Assembly (NCBI GenBank): GCA_009760855.2
Contig: WPIO01000110.1
Coordinates: 1,027,501 to 1,091,500, forward strand
Direction: 5' to 3'
DNA length: 64,000 bases
Origin: Cristatella mucedo
Taxonomy: Eukaryota; Bryozoa; Phylactolaemata; Cristatellidae
The notes beneath the pieces were generated by a model. The model searched no databases. It was not told the DNA's origin and saw only the letters and a list, made by a program, of their open reading frames with translations. The position numbers were made by a program, and so were the translations under genes. Position 1 is the first letter of the stretch; each line of letters opens with the position of its first letter. This document shows, in pieces, positions 1 through 10,458 of this stretch.

Positions 1-829
1 TACAGCCTCTGGATCGTCACGCGGGTGCCTGCCATGGGAAGTCTATGCGAAGCAAGGGATCGGGTATGTACGTATTTCTGCCACTATTTCAAACCGCCCA
101 GCGGGCTGACACACCAAAAAGCGCCGCAGTGAATTCCTCGAAATTGGTAGTCAAGCCCACTGTATCCCCCGGCCGCTCTTGAATTTGCCCGTATAATGCG
201 AATTCAATAATAAATAAACCGCTAAACTATTGAAAGGATTCCAGATGAAGGAAATTCTTGACTTGTTTGCTGCGACCTGGCCGTAATCGAGTTGACCCAC
301 GTTGACAGGAAAAACTCGCTGCTGCTACGGGTTACTCTTTCTTTCTTTCGCATCCCAGAACAAATAAAAACTCACTGCTGAGCAGCCATTGTCACTCGCT
401 CCCACACTTCCAGTTCATCCGTGCACCCGAAGCGTGAAAATCGCAACTTATTGATGTCATGACTTCTACTGACTGAGACATGGAAAATCCGCTCCTCAGG
501 TAGAACACTAGCCTTCACCTGAGGTAGGCTTCTTCATCTTGACGTGCATAAGGCGTGCACTATTGCTCAGCCAAAACTCGGGGCTCAAAAAATTCTCTGC
601 TAATCTGCGGCGATTTTCGCCTTTCTTTTTTAGCGAATTGCAGATGCGCGCCTAAATTGAATGAATTGGGGAAGGTCACCCCAATAGTACCACTGACAAT
701 ATTCTCAGCAGCTTGCTGATTATTTGGTGTACGCTTACTAACTGTTAAATTGCTCTGGATTCAGGACACTATCTACTTATATTATGGAGTTAAGATGACT
801 AAAGCTTATAACTAAGAAGCTGGAACTTA

Positions 830-1165
830 AGTCTTGAATTATGACTTGCGTCACGACATCTCCTGAGTTGTCCAAATCAATAAAGAAACTAAAAACGCAT
901 ATATTAATCATAGCATTTAGTGGGTCTCTGTGATTCGTCCTTCATGTGTTTATGCGTACTGACATTGCACACGCTGCCACTAATCATACTTGCATGTTGG
1001 CCCTGTGCATATCACCCCTAATCATGTTATTCTTGTTGTTTATTCAGCTTGATACCACTAAAGATTGGATTGTGCTTCCTTTGCAGCAGTTGTAAAGTTC
1101 CTTGACATAGAGTGAGCTCTCAGGGGGCGCTTTATAAAGTTTATTATTATTACTATGACCACATG
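830..1165 (+). mobile_element. LINE family A, 5'-truncated 3' end
   Basis: Shares the family 3' region (TTTAGTGGGTCTCTGTGATTCG, then the terminal hairpin around GTAAAGTTCC...GGGCGCTTTATA) and ends in a TTATTATTATT run. No coding part remains. Confidence 0.75.
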
Positions 1166-1439
1166 AATAGACAGTATATAGTTAATCTCGAAGATTTCAA
1201 TTATTGCCTTAAAGTGTGCAGGTCGTAGCTGAAGCTCCATGCAATGGTGAAATCTGGAAATTCAGAATCACTCATGAGAAAACAGCGCCTGCGATTTTAC
1301 TCTGGAGCCCAGAAATGGCTGCAGGTAATTTATGCAGGTTATTTAACTACGTAGCCTGAAGTTACGATGTAGTGTACGCAGTAATCAATTTTCCTCTTGC
1401 ATCGGTTATTGCGTTGCTGAGTCTGCGAAAGTAGTAACT

Positions 1440-1608
1440 AGATGATTCAACGGCCTCATTTTTATAGCGACAGAAGAGCCTGTGTGGCTATCGCCACCGC
1501 TTGCAGCGGCAATTAAGGATTTCCCACCGGAGGATTCGAACCCAAGACCTCAGAACCAAGGTCTTGAAACGCAACCCTTTTCCCTAGTGCGCCATCACAG
1601 CTAACTTG
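1440..1608 (-). mobile_element. tRNA-derived SINE
   Basis: Minus-strand copy: tRNA-like head with a B-box (GGTTCGAATCC type; here GAGGATTCGAACCC on plus), then the shared body with paired CCACCGCTTGCAGCGG and the SINE end near CCTCATTTTTATAG. Diverged. Confidence 0.75.
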
Positions 1609-2209
1609 CGTCAAGAATGCAACTACACTAGCTGCTGATGAGTGAGACATGATACTTTGATGCTGGCCTGGCTTGCTAATCAACGATCATGCTGCCAGTG
1701 GTTCTTGTGTCCAGCAAGACACGTAACTTTTACCGATCCTCTTTTCTTTCCAGATCGGGTCAGTGTTCAAGTAATACAAAATGCAGTGATATAGCTATAT
1801 GTAAAATGGATATGCCTAATACTGTAGGAGAAAACTGCTTTGTGACTTGCTTTTTCCTATGTTTCTACGACTTTTTTTTCGCATTTTCGTAGGCTTGTCG
1901 AACCTTTTCTTGGTGACGATTTTGGTATCTACCTGTTCAATCCTACAATGAATCCCTTGAAAATGGCGACTGTACCTTCGTAAACCTTGCGCCCCACCCC
2001 GCTTGCTGTGGATACGCCCGTTCTACTTTTGCTGTGCTGACTTGTGGCCAAAGTTTGAAAGTCAGCCAGCGGGGTTATGTTCAGCTAAGAGATCTGCGGG
2101 GCTGTGTGACGATGCCACCTCCACTGGCTTTTCATTAAGCAGTGTATCGACATTATGGTTTTGACACTCACTTTTGGGTTCATTCATTCTCGTGCTCCAG
2201 CCAAATTAA

Positions 2210-2560
2210 CCGAAGTACCTGCTAAACAGGCTACGCATCTTACTCGAATCTTCTGACTCAAGCCATTCAGCTGTGCCTCTAACCAACCTCAAATCCTTCT
2301 CTGAGACTATGTCTTTAGCTCGTATACAATCAAAGCCTGGAATTTATACCCCACCGATGTCACGAAATCCACATGTGTCTCACAGTATTTATTTGGTCTG
2401 TTTGATTTGTCTTTTGTGTGATCATGCTTGCTGACACCGTGTGCTTTTTGACTAAACATATTAACATGGTGCCCTTAAATCAAATGTAAAGTGCTCAAAA
2501 AGAGATCTAATTCTCTGAGGTCACTATGCAAATGTCTTAAAGTAGTATTATAATGCCAGG
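2210..2560 (+). mobile_element. LINE family A 3' fragment
   Basis: Degraded C-terminal coding and 3' UTR (AACCTCAAATCCTTCTCTGAG; AAATGTAAAGTGCTCAAAAAG then TTCTCTGAGG), as in the other family A copies. Confidence 0.6.
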
Positions 2561-2984
2561 GGTGAACATGGGACGTTGCGCCGGCAACTACTCTTGCAAC
2601 GGCTGGCTCCTCTTTGCGTAATGTGCACCAATGCCGCTCTCTTTTTCCTTCTCTTTCACTTCTCTTTAAAGAGCTGATAACTTACAACTCCGAGAAGCCA
2701 GTGAATTAGACAATTCGTTGAAGTTGTATTCAATTCCGCATGGTTGACCTTGATGAAGATAAAGAGAGCACATCTACAACAAACAGTTGGTATGAAGATG
2801 TCGGCTGAAAGTCTTCGGTAAAAATTCACGTTACCAGATGGTTAGGTTATCTTAGGTTTTGAATATTACCTAATACCGATGGTAGCATTAAACGTGAGAA
2901 GGAGGCAGTGAAACGGTGGCAGGCTCATCCAGTCACGTTGCGAGAGTTAATGGAGAGTACTTGGTGACCCCTAAGTTATAATCA

Positions 2985-4330
2985 TTAGGAGCCGGCTATT
3001 TCATTTGGCTTAGACCCTACAGAAAAGTAGTCGTCGGAAATATTGATCAGCTGATTAGTCAGCGGCACTGCATATTGTTTGGTGGACAGATGCGGCCCTC
3101 CTGCGGGTACTATGTAGCTCCAGGTTACATAGATTATTGTAATGTAATTTATCTCCGTCTGTAACTCCACAAAGTCATAAAGACCAAGTGGGTGTTACGC
3201 AGGAGAGTTTTGTATAGCGCACTCACAGCCCAAGCGGCTTTCGGTACGCATTCGGTAGCCAACAGACTTCGTCTCACGTAACAAAGAGAAGGTGGAAAGC
3301 ATAGCAGAGTCAGAAGAGCAGTTGAGGTAGGGAGTAGCATGGAAGTAGTAGCTCAGAACCGCTGAAAAGGACGAGCCATAGCCGGCAGTAGGAGAGTAGT
3401 TATCGTTCCGTAAGAATTGTGGAAGCGAGTTCCACAGTCTAGGACCTGCAGTGCTAAAGCTTCTGTCATCAATGGTCTTTAGGCGGAGGAATGAAACAGC
3501 TAATTTATTGTCCACACAGGACCTGAGGGCTCAAACAGGCTGAAACTGATGCAGCACTTCCGCGAGGTACGAAGGAGCCAAGCCGTGGCGGGCCTTGTGG
3601 GTCAGCGTGAGAACTGTGCTCTGTATCCGTTGCTCAACCGGCATCCATCTAGCTCTTTTAGCAAAGGAGACACGTGCTCAAACCGCTGGGAATTGAAGAC
3701 CAGCCTTGCAGCCATATTCATATTCTGCTGCAGTAGCCTAATAGCTTTCTTTGGCAGCCCAGCCAAAATGGAGTTACAATAATCAAGCCGACACAGAACG
3801 AAGGAGCTAGTTAATTTTTTCCAAGCAACTGTGGGAGACAGCTCCTAATCTTGGATAGGGATCGGACGTGATGGCTATCTGTCGCATCAATCTTCTGAAT
3901 GAAGCTTTTGAAATTGAGGCAGCTGTCGAAAACGACACCTAAATTTCAAGCACGTGGTGATGGTCGCACAATAGCATCGCCTATTGGAAGAGCAAAGCCT
4001 TTTAATCCAGCCACACGCTTAGGGTGTCCTATGAGCAGCAGTTCGGTTTTATCATCATTTAATTTCAGGAAGTTTTCCGACATCCAGGATCGAATATCTG
4101 CAAGGCAAGCACTCAGTTTCTCATTTGCCGCAGCAGATTCCGACGGTTTGAATGACAAATACAACTGAGTATCGTCAGCATAGAAGTGATATCCTATTCC
4201 ATGGGCCTTAATCATTTTCCCCAGAGGTTGTGTATAAATGGAGAACAGCAAGGGACCGAGTACAGACCCTTGAGGGACTCCACCGGTGACCCTTCTCGTG
4301 TGTGAGATCTGACCCCCACACGACACGGAT
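2985..4330 (-). mobile_element. LINE family B with reverse transcriptase remnant
   Basis: Minus-strand non-LTR element. 4326-3946 encodes an RT palm segment: [20 protein letters not shown], then [15 protein letters not shown] with the catalytic YADD, then [20 protein letters not shown]. 3515-3195 encodes the C-terminal DRSFSTAGPRLWNSLPQFLR motif of CR1/L2-like elements. The 3' region to about 2,985 is shared with copies at 9.1 and 58.3 kb. The RT is broken from the C-terminal block by frame changes, so it is dead. 5'-truncated at about 4,330. Confidence 0.85.
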
Positions 4331-4770
4331 TAACCTGCATGCAGGCAATACAGAAAGCGTTGATAAATTCATCAATCCAAAGTAAAATTTTGACAAAAAT
4401 TGATCAATTTCGGCGACTTCAAAAAATACCTTGTAATGCAAAACCGCGCGGCGGACTTTATTGGCTACAGTGTTTTTTTTAAAGTTATTGCCTTAGATGA
4501 GTAGAGCAGAGAGGCAAGACGAGGCACGTTTTCACTGGCTGAAGATATGCAGAGAAGATTGGCAACTTGTATCTTCCTTCTCGTATTTTGTAATGATGAA
4601 AAGTAAGAAGACAAAATATCATAATATTATAAGTGAAAATATGCAGCAGGGTGTAGGTCCTGAATCTGTCTCTCTCTTTGTTCCAACCTGCAGCACAACT
4701 GCTTGAATTATGTTGAGTTTCGCTCTGACTGCTGGCTTCTACAGACGCTACGTCCCTGACTCGACACAAA

Positions 4771-4811
<41 letters not shown>

Positions 4812-5640
4812 ATACACATACACAGACATACACAGTTATGTGCACACACCAACCAGCTCACAATCCGCGCTGTTGCACTTGGAAACGAAGCTTTCGCCAT
4901 TTCTCTGAGGAATGTCAGTAGAATAACCTTAAAGGAAAAGTGCTCGTGCTTATGAAAACATTCCTAACGTGTGCAATTCTCAAACGTGGCATGCTTCGCC
5001 CTAAGTTCAAGTGTGATATTGAGCTTCTTTGAATATCGGTCACAAGCATCTCAAAAGATTGCCTCACGATGCCAAATAGCTGCCTCAATGCAATCCAAAA
5101 CCTGCTTATTCACGTGCAAGACGCTCTATCTTCGAAGCGAAAAAATTCGGATATACGAGCTGATGGCCTCAAAAGGGACTTGGACACGGTGTGTTCCACG
5201 TGGCTTAATGTAGAAGCAGCCTAGCTTTAGCAAAGCTTTAGCGGCAGTTTATGCTCCCAATTCAACAACCAGTTCGCGCATTCATTCGCAGTCCTTCGAA
5301 GCGGAACTATTTTTTAAGTCTTGCAGCAGGCACTACTTTCTTTACAGCCGCAATCAGGCTGACAGTTGCGCAGTTCATTTTGCCAATAATTAAATTAACG
5401 TAGTATTATGTCGTTTGTACATAACCTCAAGAGAATTAAGTCTCTGTACAGGCACTTTGCAACTTGCTGCACTAGAATAAACAACCAGGAGCTGGTGAAA
5501 TGTTCGCTATCACCCTTAGATAGGCACGCAACAGCGAACTAGAGCATTTTTCGCCGAGCACGCCGTGGCAAAAGGCCTTGAATTTTATATGCATTTTATT
5601 AAGTTTAAGAACAAATATATATGTATTTGAATTGCATATA
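4331..5640. other. Non-coding stretch, nothing recognised
   Basis: Apart from the (CA)n tract there is no gene signal, no splice-supported exon and no repeat I can name. Short open frames are under 115 codons and carry low-complexity sequence. Confidence 0.5.
4774..4810. repeat. (CA)n microsatellite
   Basis: Uninterrupted CA repeat of about 37 nt, followed by imperfect CATACACA units. Confidence 0.95.
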
Positions 5641-5816
5641 TGACCCTTGAATAGTGACCCTTTTAAGTTTGAAGGGTGCTAGGGTAGCAATTCGGCACCG
5701 CGTGATTCAACGCCACCAAAATGAAAGGGAGACGCTCTTCGAGTCGGAACCCCAACGAAACGCCTCCTCGAACGGTGCGCCGGCCGACGCCGGCGCCCGC
5801 GGGCAGCGCGAAGTCG

Positions 5817-6357
5817 AAGAGGCGTCTGCTGCCGCCTGTTCGCGTGTCACCTGTCAAGGCGTCTGCTCGCGTCACCTGTCAAGGCGTCTGCTCGCGTCAC
5901 CTGTCAAGGCGTCTGCTCGCGTGTCACCTGTCAAGGCGTCTGCTCGCGTGTCACCTGTCAAGGCGTCTGCTCGCCTCACCTGTCAAGGCGTCTGCTCGCG
6001 TCACCTGTCAAGGCGTCTGCTCGCGTCACCTGTCAAGGCGTCTGCTCGCGTCACCTGTCAAGGCGTCTGCTCGCAGTCACCTGTCAAGGCGTCTGCTCGC
6101 GTCACCTGTCAAGGCGTCTGCTCGCGTCACCTGTCATGGCGTCTGCTCGAGTCGCCTGCCTAGGCGTCTGCTCGCGTGTCACCTGTCAAGGCGTCTGCTC
6201 GCGTCGCCTGCCTAGGCGTCTGCTCGCGTGTCACCTGTCAAGGCGTCTGCTTGCGTCACCTGTCAAGGCGTCTGCTCGCAGTCACCTGCCTAGGCGTCTG
6301 CTCGCGTCACTTGTCAAGGTTCCTGCTCAAGTCGCCTGCCTAGGCGTCTGCTCGAAT
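5817..6357. repeat. 25-bp minisatellite, about 21 units
   Basis: Tandem units of GCGTCTGCTCGCGTCACCTG plus TCAAG, mostly 25 bp, with 26- and 27-bp variants and a GTCGCCTGCCTAG variant towards the right. GC-rich with many CpG. Because 25 is not a multiple of three and the unit lacks stops, long frames stay open across it; they are repeat artefacts unless transcription is shown. Flanks (5,720-5,820 and 6,360-6,480) are also GC-rich. Confidence 0.95.
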
Positions 6358-6489
6358 CGAAGAGGCATGTGCGGTTCGCTCGAGTCGCGGGCCTCCGGCC
6401 GCGGTTCAAATTGCGGTGCGAACTTTTCTGTTTTATTCAAGTGGATCGCAAGAGGCGGCTTAGCTGCGGCTGCGCCTTTGTGTGAAGCT

Positions 6490-9080
6490 TAAGGCGTTCG
6501 CCAAACACTTTAGAAATGACTGCGGTCGGAGAGGCTAAAGGGCCTGTCGCGGCGCTACGTCTTGAATTGGTTTTATTACTTTGCGTCGCGCCCCATGGTG
6601 TGGTCATTTAGCCTCATAAAAACAATCGCGGCTACGCTCTTGCATATTGAAACTTTCGTGTTCTACGTCAGCCAGATTGCGATCGCTTAAAACTGCTATT
6701 CGCGGTTCTTGGAATTATGATAAAACGGCGGGGAGCTAAGTCGGCCAAACTGTGACTGACAATCATTATTAGCGATTCCTAAATTGGAAGGCTGGGAACC
6801 GAAGACGGTAGCAGGCTCGAAATTACTACTGATAATCTAAAAAAACGTCAAGGACGATAAGGCGATAAATGTAGTGCAGGTGCAGGCCCTCGATGCTGAA
6901 TTCGAAAATCCCCGCATGAATTGCCTCGAGAAGCAAGAAACTATTATTCTACACTAGAGCCTAGAAATTGCTACTGAAAACGGGCACGTGTAAGTGGTAC
7001 CGTAGCCTTGATTGACACTGTCTAAAACAAAGTGGCTGCTCTTCCCGTGCCTGCTACAGCCGATGGGCCACGTGGCAGCTGCTACAGCCGATGGGCCACG
7101 TGGCAGCTGCTACAGCCGATGGGCCACGTGGCAGCTGCTACAGCCGATGGGCCTGCAACTATCGTAATTGGCTTTGTGAATGCTATAGTACACAGCTTTG
7201 GGGGTATGAACTGCAGTTACGATGCTGGACAAGCAGCAATATTTCTCGGCGAGTATACTTCTGATGGTGTCTGCACTACAACTAACGTGACTGCTGCTAG
7301 CTCTCGTCACGTGCTTAAAGAGCACTCTTGCTTCTACTTTGATGCGTCATGTGTCATGCAATGATATGATCACGTGTAGCATGCAGCTGACTGTTCATTT
7401 ATCTCGGGAGTTCATGTTTCCACGATGACCCCTCATTGAGTTTTGGCTACCCACAGAAGCTCTTTATTCAAAATATAATTTTAATGTGCCATCTTCTGCG
7501 ATGATTAGTTCGACTTGGCGACTCGGTGAATGCAATGCGGTGATTAATGTGCGCATAAACTTCAACAAACTTGATGCCGTTGCGACAACGCTTCGGTTGC
7601 ATAAACAACGTGTCGTAAAAGTGAATGGAGTTTGACTTTTTGTTCTTATTCGCAGACAATTAACTGCTCATAGCTTTCAAAAGTCCAACTTAGGAAGTTT
7701 ATCTATAGAGATTTTGACGCCGGTGGTTGTCCCTCATTCTAGACAGAGACTGCAACTAGTTTTACAATGCAGACAAGACTGGATAGCTCAGACAATGCCA
7801 GTGATTAAAACTGTTAAATCGCAGTCACGATCGCTCGCGAAATAGTGCAGAAATAGTGCAGGTTCGCTCCTCCTCGTTCTTTGGTCTTAATCATGTTCCA
7901 GCTTGACATTTTCTCAGGTATCTATCGAAATTGAGCTAGAGTTTGAAAGAGCTTCCAGCGAAGTGAAAGGACTTGAACGTCCGTGGGTTTCTGGAGCCAA
8001 AGCCAAAGCCCAAGGCAACCAGTCAGAGAGACGGATCAATGATCAAACCAATGATGCATTCAGTCAGAGACGATGAAGATGAAGGTAAGGCAGCAACGAC
8101 ACCTTCGGTTACAGCGTGTGGACAATTCTCGCTAGCAATTTATGTTAAAGCCTAATAACAACAGCTTCACCGGTCGCGTGTCAGCAAACGTTGCCATGCT
8201 GCTATGAAGGCTGTATAAATATGCCTAGTTCTATCTGGACTTTCATGCCGGTACATCCAGTTTGTAAAGAGATAGCTCTGTTAATGTGCAATTAAAAGGC
8301 CACTCGCTGGTCAGAAATGAGTGAAGAGAATTCTAATCTTGTACCGTTTTACTAATTAGATATTTTCGGGCGGCCGCTGCCAGGCGCCGTGGCGACAGCG
8401 AGCCACCCGTTTCTTATGACGCCGTACACAGTAAGGTGTTAGTTGCTTTCGAGTGAACGGTCACTTCGCTCCAGGCTTGGTGGCCGTTTTTAGAACAGAG
8501 CGGCATAGAATAACACAGCGAGTGGAAGTTTAAAAAATGTGACTTCCGTTTGAAAAAGTGAGAGAGAGCCTCGTGTACTAACAAAGCCTGAACGAGTAAA
8601 TGCAGAGCGAACCCCGGCCGAACGGCGGCCTTTTTAGCTCAAATAATTAGCGACGGCTAATTTCCCCTCTATAGAAGTGCCTCGAAGCTACTAGACCGAA
8701 AGTGAAAGGAATGAAATACTCGTAGGCACTCAGGTTCTGCGATGGCCTCGTGCTTCTACGTCTCTACGACGCTTAAGAGTTGAAACACGCTGTGCAAAAC
8801 CCGTTAATCGTCCGATAATGGACCAACAGTCATTTCCAGGAAGTCTGAGAGGGGTGACCGGGAAGGAGCAATTCAGCGGGAGGACAAAAGAGCCGAACCT
8901 TAAGCCATCCTATAGCTCAAGTCCCTACCAGCCTTCCCTACTGGCTGGATGCGTTAGTCTGGAGTAATCGGAGATGTGGAGCCTAAATAAGTTAATAAAT
9001 AAATAAGTAATATAAATAAGTAATAATATATAATACATAAACGTCCAAGTTACTCACTTCCTTCTTGGCCGCTGCGTGCC
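6490..9080. other. Intergenic stretch with no gene recognised
   Basis: Apart from the 28-bp tandem repeat I see no supported gene or named repeat. A 110-codon frame at 7032-7364 starts in the tandem repeat and has no recognisable domain. Confidence 0.4.
7053..7152. repeat. 28-bp tandem repeat, about 3.5 units
   Basis: Unit CTGCTACAGCCGATGGGCCA plus CGTGGCAG; near-perfect copies. Each complete unit holds a CACGTG E-box. Confidence 0.95.
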
Positions 9081-9089
9081 TTTATATAA

Positions 9090-9440
9090 TCCTATATCTA
9101 CTCTGTGCGAATCGCGTCTTGAATCCGTTACTCTGTTAATGAAAGCCGCGGGCGACGAGAGCTTTTGCTCTGCAGCTTTTGCTCGACTATGGCACATAGT
9201 TTCCAGCCGACCTCAGTCTGCCTCTTCCATGCTACTCACTACAAGCTCTCTCGACTCAGCTATGCTTGTCACTTTCTCTTCGTTCGCGTGAGATTAAGTC
9301 TGCTGGCTATCTGTCTCGGCTCTATATATCTCTGTCGGCTGGCCGAATGCGCAACGCAAGCCGCTTAGGTTTAGAGTGCTCAATACAAAACTCAGCTTCG
9401 CAGCAATCGCATAGACTTCGTGGAGTAGCAGAGAGAGGTA
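9090..9440 (+). mobile_element. LINE family B 3' region, plus strand
   Basis: Shares with 2.99-3.4 kb (reverse) and 58.3 kb the segment with CATGCTACTCACT, CTCAGCTATGCTT, GAGATTAAGTCTGCTGGCTA and CGCTTAGGTTTAGAGTGC. Here extended by a GAGA-rich tail (about 9,430-9,490). Confidence 0.65.
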
Positions 9441-9499
9441 CAATGAGATACAATGAGAGAGATACAATTACAATGAGAGGAGAACACAGAGGCTGCTGC

Positions 9500-10458
9500 T
9501 CTGACCGTGCGGCTCTACCCAGCTCAGTAGTCAGCCGTGTCAGTGAGGTCAGTGGTCTTATTCGCTCCAGCATCCGATCCGTGCACTCTGCTGTGGAGAC
9601 ATTCGAGTGTGTCACACGACCAGCAATACTAATGTCGTCAGGATTTAGCCAGACACTGAATTTTCCAGGAACGAGAAATCGCAGTAAAGCTGAAGCACAC
9701 GTTGGTAGTTAAGCGTCAAGGTCGATACAATTTTCCCAAACCTTTAGCCATCATATTCACGTGGCTGGCGAGGTTAGCATGTATATGCAAGTACCGTGTG
9801 GTGCCTCTGGCGAGATACCAGAGGTCTGCAGCCTCCTAGCAGCAATATGGATCAATTTAAACAGCAAAGTGAGTTCACAGCGCTAGAGAATGACTCTTCC
9901 CACCATTGTTTCTTGTTTTCAGCCAACAAATATATTGGGAATACACGAACACAGCGCCTGCTGAAGAGACGGCATTCAGGCCAGGCACAGGCAGAGCGGC
10001 GGTATGTGGTCTGTTATTCGCGGAACTTTTTTGCCACGGTCTAGCTTCCGAACGTGAATTCGAGTGTCAATCGATCTGACCGATGCGAGTGGGCCATCGT
10101 GGTGTCATCTCACGAAGCTGGAAGCTCTTGAATCCAGCTTCGCTACACCCATTCGACGCCGGGCAAGAGACTGCGATTCATGCGGCCTAGCACTAGCTTT
10201 ATTGAGCTCTCCGAGCTCGCAAGAAAGGATGTCTGCACCGTCTCGATGCTAGGCCAGAACGTGAGATAAACTTCAAATCAGTTGTCTCAAGTTGATTTAT
10301 GACTTCGAAGAGCGATTGAGCATTTCTGATGATGGCACGTCAATAAGTTTCGTCAAACTTCTAGGAAGTATTAGGCAGTGAGAAACAAGATTATCTCCTC
10401 TCAGAGGCTGCAGAAGACGAACGCCCGATTAGCCTGCCAGACTAGAAGAAGCGGGTCA
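9500..10458. other. Stretch downstream of the Ly6/mucin gene
   Basis: Would hold the 3' UTR of the minus-strand Ly6/mucin gene. I found no other exon or named repeat. Confidence 0.4.

Noticed and set aside
5817..6357. CRISPR-like array
   Set aside because: Units are directly tandem without unique spacers, in an animal genome.
7032..7364. 110-codon plus frame beginning in a tandem repeat
   Set aside because: Starts within the 28-bp repeat; the remainder has several Cys but no recognisable family and no splice evidence.
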